Positions 31,273-39,393 of a stretch of 64,000 nt of DNA are shown piece by piece (the first letter of the stretch is position 1; each line of letters begins with the position of its first letter). Source of the stretch: JAJNBA01 sp035512775 (GTDB taxonomy: Bacteria; Actinomycetota; UBA4738; HRBIN12); NCBI GenBank assembly GCA_035512775.1, contig DATKDI010000083.1, forward strand, positions 25,469-89,468. The letters run 5' to 3'. Both the position numbers and the translations under genes were made by a program. Under the pieces are notes generated by a model that ran no database searches, was not told the origin of the DNA, and saw nothing but the letters and a program-made list of their open reading frames with translations.

Positions 31273-33315
31273 CGGCTCCCGCAGATCCCGCCTACGTGCT
31301 TTCCACGGACGTCTGTTGCGCGTGGTCGCTGGGACCGCGGGCGCCTCCGTACTGTTCGTTGCTGGATCCAGGCCGGTCCCCGTCCCGGCGCCTGCTGTGC
31401 GCTCCAGGTCAACTGGGCCACCGCTCCCGGCTCGGCCACCGCGCCCGCCGACTTCACCTCCTCGTCGGGCACCATCTCCCTCACGAAGTCCGCATCCTCG
31501 AGGGTCGTGACCGTGCCCGTGATCGGAGACGCGAGCGACGAACCGAACGAGACGTTCGTCGTGAACCTCTCCAACCTCACCGGCTCTCCGGGGTCGATCC
31601 TCGATGCCCAGGGCGTCGCGACGATCACCGACGACGACGCACCTCCGTTGCTCTCGGTGAACGACACCTCGGTCATCGAAGGGAACGCCGGCACCACGAC
31701 GGCCACGTTCACCGCTTCCCTCACTGCCCCGGGTGCGAACGCCGTCACCTTCAACTGGGCCACCGTCGTGGGTTCCGCGACCGCGGGGGTCGACTACGTG
31801 GCCGCGAGTGGGAGCCGCACGATCGCGGCCGGATCCACCAGCACCACGTTCGACGTCAACGTCAACGGCGACGTACTGGATGAGGCAGACGAGACCTTCG
31901 GCATCACCCTTTCCGCACCCGGGAACGCCACGATCGGCGACGGCTCCGGCCTCGGCACGATCACCGACGATGACCCCCCTCCCCGTCCTCTCGGTGAACG
32001 GCGCCTCGGTCACGGAGGGGGATACCGGGACCGTGGATGCTACGTTCACCGCCACGCTCTCTTCCGCGAGCGGCAAAGCGGTGACCGTCGACTGGGCGAC
32101 GGCCGATGACGACGCAACCCAGCCGACCGACTGCGTGGCCGCATCGGGGACGCTGACGTTCGTGCCTGGTGACACGAGCGAGCCGATCGTCGTCACCGTG
32201 AACGGTGACGGCACCGCCGAGCTCGACGAGACGTTCCTCGTCACCCTCTCCGCCCCCGGGAACGCCACGATCGGCGACGGCACCGGGCTCGGCTCGATCG
32301 TGGACGACGAGCTCCTCTCCGTGATCGATATCGACGAGCCGACGGTCGCGGAAGGACAGAGCGGGTCGGAACAGGTCACCTACACGGTGATCCTCTCTCA
32401 CCCGGCCGCGTTCCCCGTCACGGTCGATTGGAGCACCTCCGGCGGGCACCGCCACGAGCGGGCACCGACTATCTCGGCGCGAGCGGGACCATCACGTTCG
32501 CCCCGATGGACACTCTCGAGACCGTGCTGATCACGGTGTACGGGGACGCCACGTACGAGCGAGACGAAACGTTGATGCTGGATCTCTCGAACGGATCGGG
32601 CGCCCCGATCGGGGATGTGCGTGGGATCGGAACGATCGCCAACGACGACATCGCGCCGGTGGTGTCCGTCGCGAACGCCTCCGTCGTCGAAGGGAACACG
32701 GGCACGTCGCTCCTCCACTTCGCGGTGTCGCTCGTCGGCGCCTCCGATGTTGCCGCGTCCGTCGACTACGCCACCGCGGGCGCAACCGCGACGGCGGGCA
32801 CGGACTTCGAGTCCACGTCCGGGACGCTCACGATCCCCGCGGGCATGACGAGCGGAACTGTCGACGTCGTCGTGAACGGCGATGTCGCGGTCGAGAGCAA
32901 CGAGACCCTGTCGTTGCTGCTCACCAACCCCACCCACGCCACCGTCGGGGACGGCACCGCGCAGGGCACGATCGTGAACAACGACAAGGCGCCGACCGCG
33001 CTCACCCTGAAGATCGTGCGGAAGCCACGTGTCGTGATCGCGAAGGGACTCTTGGAGCCGGCGAGATCCGGCCACCGCGTCACCGCAACCCTGTTCCGGA
33101 AGCAGGGGACGAGGTTCGTGAGGGTCCTCGCCAGAACGGTTCCGATCCGGTACATCAAGGATCGCGACGGTGATGGCAAGACGGACGGCTCCTATACAGC
33201 GACGTTCGTCCGCCCCAAGAAGCAGGGCAGCTACAAGATCGTCGTCCGATTCAAGGGCACCGCGAGCGCCAAGCCGTCGAGCCGAGCCAAGATCTTCACG
33301 CTCCCCGCCAGCTAG
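31265..33315 (+). pseudogene. exported Calx-beta repeat protein, frameshifted
   Basis: A signal-peptide-like start (ATG 31265, RAFHGRLLRVVAGTAGASVLF) is in one frame. Calx-beta modules follow in shifted frames: about 31399-31980 in frame 1, 31985-32440 in frame 2, and 32445-33000 back in frame 1. Each module has the pattern SVTEGDTG…VTVDWATA…DETF…LGTITDDD. A C-terminal Ig-like domain (TALTLKIVRKPRVVIAKG to KIFTLPAS) closes the protein. Joining needs removal of one C near 31975 and one G at each of two GGG sites near 32443 and 32457. The first module also lacks its N-terminal strands. Calx-beta proteins are Ca-binding surface adhesins. It is either a decayed gene or a run of indel errors. Confidence 0.7.
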
Positions 33316-33367
33316 CGATCGCCTGTCGGTCCCGCTCCTCACCATGCACGGATGGACCCACGCTTCC

Positions 33368-33396
33368 TTGACCATCGAACATCTGTTCGATACAGT
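33368..33396 (+). promoter_or_regulatory. promoter with LexA (SOS) box filling the -35/-10 spacer
   Basis: The -35 TTGACC (33368-33373) and the -10 TACAGT (33391-33396) are 17 bases apart. Between and overlapping them lies ATCGAACATCTGTTCGAT (33374-33391), two perfect inverted arms around a two-base centre. It contains CGAAC-N4-GTTCG, the LexA box of actinobacteria and Firmicutes. LexA bound there would block RNA polymerase directly. The downstream gene at 33433 encodes a nuclease of DNA repair type, as expected. Confidence 0.85.
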
Positions 33397-33432
33397 GTTC
33401 CTCCCCGTCGGCCCCACCGATCGGAGGCACGC

Positions 33433-35097
33433 GTGCTCTCGGAGCCCGTCCAGACCACCCTCGCCGAGGCGGTGCCGCTGCGGGAAGTCGACTTCGTGGT
33501 CGTCGACCTCGAGACCACCGGTGGATCTCCTAGAGACTCCAGGATCACCGAGATCGGGGCGGTCAAGATCAGCGGGGGCGAGCGGCTCGGCACGTTCCAG
33601 GCGTTGGTCAACCCCGAGGAGCCGATCCCCTCGTTCATCACCAACCTGACGGGGATCGACGATCGGCTCGTGCGGCAGGAGCCTCCCATCCAGGCGGTCC
33701 TGCCCGCCTTCCTGGAGTTCGCACGTGGCGCCGTCTTCGTGGCACACAACGCGCGATTCGACTTCTCGTTCCTCAACGAGAACCTCGTCCGGCTCGACTA
33801 TCCCCCCCTCGAAGGACCTCCCGTGTGCACCGCGAAACTGGCCCGCAGGGTCGTGTGGCCCGAGGTCCCCAACGTTCGCCTGCAGACCCTGGCCCGGTAC
33901 TTCCGAACGCGCGTGAAACCGACCCACCGGGCGCTCGACGACGCGATGGCGTGCGCGGAGGTCCTGGACGGGCTCCTCGATCTCGGGGAACGGCTCGGCA
34001 TCCTGACGCTCGGCGACCTCCGTGAAGCCGTTCGCGCACGAGGGCGACCCCACTACGGCAAGATCCGGCTCGCCGACGCCCTGCCCAACGCCGCCGGCGT
34101 GTATCGATTCGTGGGCCGAGACGACCGCGTGCTGTACGTCGGGAAGGCCCGGGACATCCGTGCGCGTGTGAAGTCGTACTTCTACGGTGACGAGCGCAAG
34201 AAGATCGAGGGCCTCTTGAGCGAGGTGCGTCGGGTCGAGGGCGAGGAGACGCCGGGCGGCGAGCTCGAAGCGCTCATCTTGGAAGCACGTCTCATCCGCC
34301 TTCATGAGCCGAAGTACAACCGCCGCGGCAAGACCTGGCGACGGTTCGCGTACCTGAAGCTCGATCCCTCCGAGGCCTACCCGCGACTCAAGGTGGTGCA
34401 TCGTGCCGGGGAAGGGGACGGCTGCACGTACCTGGGCCCGTTCTCAGGCGGAGGGGCCGCCCGTCTGGCCAAGGAGGCCCTCGAAGACGTCGTCCCACTC
34501 CGGCGATGCATCCGGGCGATGGGCACGCGGACCCGCTTCGGCTCGTGCGCCCTCGCTGACATCGGCCGCTGTCCGGCTCCGTGCGACGGCCGGATCGACC
34601 CCGAGCGCTACGGAGAGCTCGTCCGGGACCTCCTCTCCTCCCTCGAGTCCCCGGACGGGCTCCTCGAAGCGCTCGAGGCGAAGATGTGGCGGCTCGCGAG
34701 CTCCGAGCGCTTCGAGGAGGCCGCCTCGGCTCGGGATCGCCTCCGGGCGCTCGCTGGCGCGCTCCACCGGGCACGGAGGGACGCGTGGCTGCTCGGGGCA
34801 CGCCGGCTGGAGCTGGCCGTCGACGGTGACCGGCGGCTCTCGTTCGTCGGAGGCGCGCTCGCGCGGGCGGGCGGCACCGTGAACGAGACGGAACCGATCC
34901 CGTTCCCCTGCCCGCGCGAGCGCGCCGACGAGCTGTCGGCGGTGCGGTCGTGGCTGGCCGCGAACCCGGTTCGTCTCGTGGCCTGCGACGTCCCGCTCGC
35001 CGAGCCCGTCGACGGCGGAGCCCGGATCGCGGCGATCCTCCGCTGGGCGCCAAGATCGAGAGAGGACCCCGAGCGTCCACGCGTCGGCCGCCGCTAG
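33433..35097 (+). CDS. DEDDh exonuclease - UvrC-like GIY-YIG endonuclease fusion
   Basis: This protein has 554 residues. Residues about 15-190 are a DnaQ-type 3'-5' exonuclease with VVVDLETTGGSPRDSRITEIGAV (DE motif), FVAHNARFDFSFL and THRALDDAMACAEVL (HxxxxD). Residues about 225-320 are a GIY-YIG nuclease (NAAGVYRFVGRDDRVLYVGKARDIRARVKSYF). A UvrC-like part follows with RRCIRAMGTRTRFGSCALADIGRCPAPCDGRI and a UvrB-contact-like helix. This fusion is typical of actinobacteria; I recall Rv2191 of M. tuberculosis as one. It lacks the UvrC C-terminal RNase H-like nuclease. The GTG at 33433 follows GGAGG, and a LexA-type promoter lies upstream. Confidence 0.9.
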   Translation: MLSEPVQTTLAEAVPLREVDFVVVDLETTGGSPRDSRITEIGAVKISGGERLGTFQALVNPEEPIPSFITNLTGIDDRLVRQEPPIQAVLPAFLEFARGAVFVAHNARFDFSFLNENLVRLDYPPLEGPPVCTAKLARRVVWPEVPNVRLQTLARYFRTRVKPTHRALDDAMACAEVLDGLLDLGERLGILTLGDLREAVRARGRPHYGKIRLADALPNAAGVYRFVGRDDRVLYVGKARDIRARVKSYFYGDERKKIEGLLSEVRRVEGEETPGGELEALILEARLIRLHEPKYNRRGKTWRRFAYLKLDPSEAYPRLKVVHRAGEGDGCTYLGPFSGGGAARLAKEALEDVVPLRRCIRAMGTRTRFGSCALADIGRCPAPCDGRIDPERYGELVRDLLSSLESPDGLLEALEAKMWRLASSERFEEAASARDRLRALAGALHRARRDAWLLGARRLELAVDGDRRLSFVGGALARAGGTVNETEPIPFPCPRERADELSAVRSWLAANPVRLVACDVPLAEPVDGGARIAAILRWAPRSREDPERPRVGRR

Positions 35098-35106
35098 GCT
35101 CGAGCC

Positions 35107-35648
35107 GTGCGTTCCGCGCTCGACCTCCTCGCCCGAGAGATGTCGGAGACCTTCCACGACATACGTTCGCGCCTGTACGACCTGACCGAGGACGAGTTCT
35201 TCTGGGACCCGGTTCCCGGCAGCTGGACGGTCTTCCGGGACGAACGGGACCGCTGGGATCATCACTACGCGGAACCCGACCCCGAGCCTGCTCCTTCACG
35301 ACGATCGCGTGGCGGCTCACGCACGTGGCGATGTGCAAGATCATGTATCACGAGCATGCGTACGGTCCCGGTGAGCTGACTTGGCTCGCGATCGAGACGC
35401 CCGGTACCCCACGTGATGCCCTCGCGATGCTGGATGCGGGTCACGCCCTGCTCACGGAGGACCTCGCGGACATGGACCCCGTCGACCTCGACCGACCCGT
35501 TCCCACGAACTGGGGCGAGGAGTGGCCAGCCTGGCGGATCTTCTGGACGATGATCCACCACGACGCGCACCATGGCGGCGAGATCGGGGCGTTGCGCGAC
35601 CTCTACCGCGCGATGCGGGAGGTCGGGCGAGAAGGAACCGACGGATAG
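35107..35648 (+). pseudogene. DinB-family protein, one-base frameshift
   Basis: The GTG at 35107 opens MRSALDLLAREMSETFHDIR and continues to PVPGSWTVFRD and DPEPAP. The rest of the DinB fold, FTTIAWRLTHVAMCKIMYHE, WPAWRIFWTMIHHDAHHGGE and IGALRDLYR, continues in another frame from about 35296. Adding one C in the CTCC run near 35292 restores a 180-residue DinB domain with its metal-binding His residues. DinB-type four-helix proteins include mycothiol- and bacillithiol-dependent transferases. It could be a recent pseudogene or a sequencing error, as the reading frame is otherwise intact. Confidence 0.8.
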
Positions 35649-35658
35649 ACTGGCTCGC

Positions 35659-36837
35659 ATGGAGCGCGCGGTGATCCTGGAGGGCGCCCGAACGCCGATC
35701 GGCAGGTTCCTCGGCTCCTTCGCAGAGACGACGACGGTCGAGTTGGGGACGGTCGCCGCGAAGGAGGCGTTGGCGCGCGCAGGGGTCGCACCGGACCACG
35801 TGGACCAGACGATCGTGGGCCACGCCCGCCAGGCCGGGAACGGACCGAACACCGGCCGGCAGGTGAGCATCCATGCAGGGGTCCCCGAAGAGGTCTCCGC
35901 CTACAACGTCAACATCGCGTGTGGCTCGGGCATGAAAGCCGTCCAGCTTGGCGCCCAGCAGATCGCGCTCGGTGACGCCGAGGTCGTCTTGGCCGGCGGC
36001 ATGGAGAACATGACCCGCGTTCCGTTCCTCCTCGATCGCATGCGCACCGGATACCGGATGGGCAACGCGACGGTCTACGACGCGATGTATCGCGACGGCC
36101 TCCTGGACCCGCTCTGCGGTCTGCTCATGGGCGAGACCGCGGAGAACCTCGTCGACCGCTACGACATCTCGCGGGAAGAGCAGGACGAGTTCGCGCTGGA
36201 GTCCCAACGGAAGGCCGCCTCCGGCGCAGACGCCCGCGCCGCCGAGATCGTCCCCGTCGAGGTGTCGGGCAAGGTCTCGATCACCGTCACCGAGGACGAG
36301 CATCCGCGCCCCGACACCACGCCCGAAGGGCTCGCTGGGCTGACCCCCGTGTTCCGAGAAGGCGGATCCGTCACTGCCGGCAACTCGGCGGGCCTGACCG
36401 ACGGAGCCGCCGCGATGATCCTGATGGCGGAGTCGCGGGCGCGATCCGAGGGCCGCGAGCCGCTCGCGAGGATCGCGGGCATGAGCTGGGCCGGGGTCCC
36501 GCCCGAGATCATGGGCATCGGACCGGTGCCGGCGACGATGAAGGTCCTGGAGAGAACCGGCCTGTCGCTGGCCGATATCGACCTCATCGAGATCAACGAG
36601 GCGTTCGCCGCGCAGGTGATCGCCTGTGAACGAGAGCTGAAGTTCGACCGTGACCGGCTGAACCTCCTCGGAGGCGGCATCTCGCTCGGCCATCCGATCG
36701 GGATGAGCGGTGCGAGGATCCTGTTGTCGCTCGCGTACCAGATGCGGGCGCGGGAAGCGGCGCTGGGGCTCGCGACGCTCTGCATCTCCGGCGGGCAGGG
36801 GCTCGCCGTCATCCTCGAAAGGACCGAGCAGCGATGA
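35659..36837 (+). CDS. acetyl-CoA C-acetyltransferase (thiolase)
   Basis: This 392-aa protein has normal thiolase length. It has RTPIGRFLGSFAET at the start, the nucleophile Cys in VNIACGSGMKAVQLGAQQI, GGMENMTRVPFLL, the NEAFAAQV motif, the His in GGGISLGHPIGMSGARIL and the second Cys in ATLCISGGQGLAV. It either condenses two acetyl-CoA or cleaves 3-ketoacyl-CoA. The AsnC-type domain gene overlaps its stop as ATGA, suggesting ligand-responsive control of the same pathway. No partner beta-oxidation genes lie in the same operon. Confidence 0.95.
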   Translation: MERAVILEGARTPIGRFLGSFAETTTVELGTVAAKEALARAGVAPDHVDQTIVGHARQAGNGPNTGRQVSIHAGVPEEVSAYNVNIACGSGMKAVQLGAQQIALGDAEVVLAGGMENMTRVPFLLDRMRTGYRMGNATVYDAMYRDGLLDPLCGLLMGETAENLVDRYDISREEQDEFALESQRKAASGADARAAEIVPVEVSGKVSITVTEDEHPRPDTTPEGLAGLTPVFREGGSVTAGNSAGLTDGAAAMILMAESRARSEGREPLARIAGMSWAGVPPEIMGIGPVPATMKVLERTGLSLADIDLIEINEAFAAQVIACERELKFDRDRLNLLGGGISLGHPIGMSGARILLSLAYQMRAREAALGLATLCISGGQGLAVILERTEQR

Positions 36838-37121
36838 CCGTCCACGCCGTCGTCCTGATCCAATGCCAGATCGACGAGATCGGCGAGGCCGCCCAGGCGA
36901 TCGCCGAGATCGCCGGCGTCTCCGAGGTCTACTCGGTGGCCGGCGAGTTCGATCTCATCGCGATCGTGCGCGTCGCCGATCACGACGACCTGGCGAAGGT
37001 GATCCCCGGTGGGATCTCGAAGGTGGATGGGGTCGAGCGGACCGAGACGCTGATCGCGTTCCAGGTGTACTCGAAGCACGACCTGGAGCGGATGTTCTCG
37101 ATCGGCTTCGAAGAGAGCTAG
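36834..37121 (+). CDS. stand-alone Lrp/AsnC ligand-binding (RAM) domain protein
   Basis: This 95-aa protein is only the effector-binding domain of Lrp/AsnC regulators. HAVVLIQCQIDEIGEAAQAIAEI, VYSVAGEFDLIAIVRV and VDGVERTETLIAFQVYSKHD form the beta-alpha-beta-beta-alpha-beta fold. No helix-turn-helix precedes it. Such free RAM domains bind amino acids and may modify enzymes or full-length Lrp proteins. It starts within the thiolase stop (ATGA) and its own stop overlaps the stop of the convergent gene. Confidence 0.9.
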   Translation: MTVHAVVLIQCQIDEIGEAAQAIAEIAGVSEVYSVAGEFDLIAIVRVADHDDLAKVIPGGISKVDGVERTETLIAFQVYSKHDLERMFSIGFEES

Positions 37122-37471
37122 GGCCACTCGATCGCGATGGGGAGCGAGCTCCGCCCCCACTCGTCGAGCTCTCCTCGGTAACGCGGCCGGTACTTCTCGG
37201 CGACGATCCGTCGCGCGAGCGAGTCCTCAGATGGATCGGTCACCACCCGGGCCCTCGTGTTCCTCCTCACGTCACCGATCTCGAGGACAACTTCAGGCGA
37301 GATCATCACGTTCCTGACCCAGTCCGAACGGTCACCTCCGCCGGACAGGAGGTACGCCGTGCCGTCCGCGAGCGCGAACCAGATCTCGATCCGGTGCGGA
37401 GTCCCGGTGTGGCGCCCGGTGGTGGTCAGGTAGCAGTAGTCGAGGTCGGCGAGCGGCCGGTCATCGGTCAC
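37118..37471 (-). CDS. deazaflavin (F420)-type nitroreductase/PNPOx-like protein
   Basis: This is a split-barrel protein of about 117 residues. YCYLTTTGRHTGTPHRIEIWFAL, AYLLSGGGDRSDWVRNVMISPEVVLEIG and RNTRARVV match the actinobacterial family of deazaflavin-dependent nitroreductases (Ddn-like), which bind F420 and reduce varied substrates. The GTG at 37471 was chosen because it overlaps the stop of the 35-residue membrane peptide as GTGA. It is the last gene of a five-gene minus-strand operon headed by a receiver-domain protein. Confidence 0.85.
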   Translation of the reverse strand: MTDDRPLADLDYCYLTTTGRHTGTPHRIEIWFALADGTAYLLSGGGDRSDWVRNVMISPEVVLEIGDVRRNTRARVVTDPSEDSLARRIVAEKYRPRYRGELDEWGRSSLPIAIEWP

Positions 37472-37575
37472 AGCACCGCCCACAGCACGAGGCCGACGAT
37501 CACCAGGAGTGCGGCGCCGGCGATGACCAGATCGGCCTTCTTCACCTTCCCCGGCTGCATCGCGTTGAAGCCCAT
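37468..37575 (-). CDS. 35-aa single-helix membrane peptide
   Basis: The ATG at 37575 follows GAGGAG with six-base spacing, and the TGA at 37470-37468 overlaps the next GTG. The peptide has a short basic head (QPGKVKKAD) and one hydrophobic helix (LVIAGAALLVIVGLVLWAVL). Its good ribosome site, position three bases after the 76-aa gene and GTGA coupling make it a convincing small gene. The role is unknown; it may anchor or regulate a neighbour. Confidence 0.65.
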   Translation of the reverse strand: MGFNAMQPGKVKKADLVIAGAALLVIVGLVLWAVL

Positions 37576-37578
37576 CGT

Positions 37579-37809
37579 CTACTCCTCGACCGTTCCCTCG
37601 ACCGGGCCCTCGATCCGGTAGTACTCGCGGAACTTCTCTGGTGAGAGCCAGTGGATGTGCTGACGCACCGTAGACGCGTACGTGCGCGCCTCCGCACCGT
37701 CATGACACGCGCGCTCCGCCACCACCTCGCCCGCGGGATCGAGGATCGCGACACGCCAGGCGTCCTCCTCATCCCGGACCTCGACGCCGAAGCCGCTCTC
37801 GACCGCCAT
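37579..37809 (-). CDS. small uncharacterised protein, 76 aa
   Basis: The protein is FGVEVRDEEDAWRVAILDP followed by EVVAERACHDGAEARTYASTVRQHIHWLSPEKFREYY and an acidic tail. It has the look of a short alpha/beta domain with a single Cys-His pair. A GTG nine bases upstream is an alternative start. It lies 13 bases after the 95-aa gene. No family is recognised. Confidence 0.6.
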   Translation of the reverse strand: MAVESGFGVEVRDEEDAWRVAILDPAGEVVAERACHDGAEARTYASTVRQHIHWLSPEKFREYYRIEGPVEGTVEE

Positions 37810-37822
37810 CACGATCACCCCA

Positions 37823-38110
37823 TCAGCCTTGCCGGACGAGGTTCCGATGCAGCCGCCCGAGCTGGGTCTTGATCTCCCCCAGCACGCTCTCTTCATCCAA
37901 CGTGAACGCGGGGTGGAGCGACGCGACCCGTTCGAGAGCCCGCTCGAAGCCCGTTCCCAGCCGTTCCACCTCGCGCAACGACTCCACCAGCATGGCCGCG
38001 TAGTCGGCATTGAACGGCTCGCCGTCCCAGGGGCACTCCCCGCCGAGGTCGACGACCTGCTCCGCGAGGAACTCCCGGCCGTCCCGCTTGCAGGTCCCCT
38101 TGATCTTCAC
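37823..38110 (-). CDS. small uncharacterised protein with N-terminal Cys pair, 95 aa
   Basis: The N-terminus carries CKRDGREFLAEQVVDLGGECPWDGEPF, where two Cys and nearby polar residues may form a small metal site. A long amphipathic helical part follows (YAAMLVESLREVERLGTGFERALERVASLH, then GEIKTQLGRLHRNLV), probably a coiled coil. The GTG at 38110 has AAGGAGAG upstream and overlaps the receiver-domain gene as GTGA. The function is unknown. A partner of the receiver protein is a reasonable guess. Confidence 0.65.
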   Translation of the reverse strand: MKIKGTCKRDGREFLAEQVVDLGGECPWDGEPFNADYAAMLVESLREVERLGTGFERALERVASLHPAFTLDEESVLGEIKTQLGRLHRNLVRQG

Positions 38111-38493
38111 GCGCTCTCCTTCTCGGTCACGAGGTCGAGCAGCCGGTCGGCCAACTCGAACGGATCTACGGGCTTCACGAACCATGCGTCGGCTCCCGAC
38201 CACTTCGCGAGCCAGGCGTCGTGCTTGCGGTCCAGCAAGATGACGATCACTCCGGTGTAGGGCTCCAAGTCGTCCCGAAGCGTCCTGGCGAGCCCGAAGG
38301 CCCCGGCACGGGACGCGGTCTCGTCTGCCACGATCACATCCGGGCGATCCCGGAGCGCGGCCGTCGTCCCGAGCTCACCGTTGCGCGCCGCGCGGAAACG
38401 CAAGTCTTGACCGAGCCGGCGCTCGATGCTCCGCACCGACAGCGCCATCAGCTGGCGGGAGCGCTCGTCCGGCGACACCAGCAGGACGTCCAC
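38107..38493 (-). CDS. stand-alone response-regulator receiver domain protein
   Basis: This 128-aa protein keeps the receiver core. It has an acidic pair near the start (VSPDERSRQ), the phospho-acceptor D57 in PDVIVADETASRAG, and the conserved Lys in AWFVKPVDPFELADRL. There is no output domain, and the usual Thr/Ser switch position reads VIVILLDRK, so signalling may be altered. No histidine kinase is visible nearby. It heads the five-gene operon of small proteins and starts with GTG. Confidence 0.75.
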   Translation of the reverse strand: MDVLLVSPDERSRQLMALSVRSIERRLGQDLRFRAARNGELGTTAALRDRPDVIVADETASRAGAFGLARTLRDDLEPYTGVIVILLDRKHDAWLAKWSGADAWFVKPVDPFELADRLLDLVTEKESA

Positions 38494-38518
38494 GCACGCG
38501 ATGCTACTCGCTACCGCA

Positions 38519-38549
38519 CCGCCCGCGGTCTTTGAACGATCGCGGGCGG
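38519..38549. repeat. perfect 9-bp inverted repeat in a divergent promoter region
   Basis: CCGCCCGCG (38519-38527) and CGCGGGCGG (38541-38549) form perfect arms around a 13-base AT-richer centre containing CTTTGAAC. The site lies between the divergent receiver-domain and aquaporin genes, where no terminator is expected. It could be an operator or the folded 5' end of one transcript. Confidence 0.45.
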
Positions 38550-38637
38550 CCCGTTACGCTCGGCCCCGTCGGGCCTGCCGCCTGCCCGCTTCCCCACGAT
38601 CTCGAGCGGCTCGGATCGGAACTCGAGGAGGGCACGG

Positions 38638-39330
38638 ATGGAGGGTCTCGGCAAGGCAGCGATCGCGGAGTTCGTCGCGACCTTCGCGCTCGTCTTCGTG
38701 GGCGCGGGAGCGGTGATCATCGCGGTCGGAACGGGGCAGCTCGACCTCGTGGGGGTCGCGCTGGCCCACGGCCTGGTCCTCGCCGTCATGGTCTCCGTGA
38801 CCGGCCACGTCTCCGGCGGCCAGATCAACCCCGCCGTCACGATCGCCCTCTGGACGGCCGGGAAGATCTCCACCCAGCGCGGCGCCGTCCTGATCGTCGC
38901 CCAACTGCTCGGCGCGGTCATCGGTGCGCTCCTCGTTCGCTTCGTGGTCGGGGGCGACCTCTTCGACGCGGGCGGCGCCGGCGCGCCGGCGCTCGGACCC
39001 GACGTCGCGGTCGGCAAGGGCATCGTCCTCGAGGCGATCCTCACGTTCTTCCTCGTCTTCGTGGTGTTCGGCACCGCGGTCGACGACCGAGGGCCCTGGA
39101 ACAAGACCGCCGGCTTCACGATCGGTCTGACGCTCGCGTTCGACATCCTCGCCTTCGGACCGTTCACCGGCGCCGCGGTGAATCCGGCGCGCTGGTTCGG
39201 ACCCGCGCTGGTCGGTGGGCTCTGGGACGACGCGCTCGTGTGGATCGTGGGACCGATCGCAGGGGGGATCATCGCCGGCGTCCTCTACACCACCGTGTTC
39301 CTCCGCGGGAAGGAACCGGCCACCCCGTAG
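38638..39330 (+). CDS. MIP-family channel (aquaporin/glycerol facilitator)
   Basis: This 230-aa protein has six hydrophobic helices. The two pore motifs are intact: GGQINPAVTIAL in the first half and GAAVNPARWFGP in the second. Near the selectivity filter, VSVTGHVSGGQ precedes the first NPA. The short form and lack of a long extra loop favour a water or small-solute channel over GlpF, but the filter residues were not fully resolved here. The ATG at 38638 follows GAGGAGGG. The 144-base upstream gap carries the 9-bp inverted repeat. Confidence 0.92.
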   Translation: MEGLGKAAIAEFVATFALVFVGAGAVIIAVGTGQLDLVGVALAHGLVLAVMVSVTGHVSGGQINPAVTIALWTAGKISTQRGAVLIVAQLLGAVIGALLVRFVVGGDLFDAGGAGAPALGPDVAVGKGIVLEAILTFFLVFVVFGTAVDDRGPWNKTAGFTIGLTLAFDILAFGPFTGAAVNPARWFGPALVGGLWDDALVWIVGPIAGGIIAGVLYTTVFLRGKEPATP

Positions 39331-39393
39331 CCCCCCCAGAACCACAGACAAGACCACAGAGAGGAGACCTCAGCCGGGTACCCTGAGGCGGCG

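Noticed and set aside
32398..34401. Long minus-strand open frame across the Calx-beta and exonuclease genes
   Set aside because: Its translation is Arg/Gly/His-rich without motifs, as expected from the complement of GC-rich coding DNA. The plus strand encodes recognisable domains.
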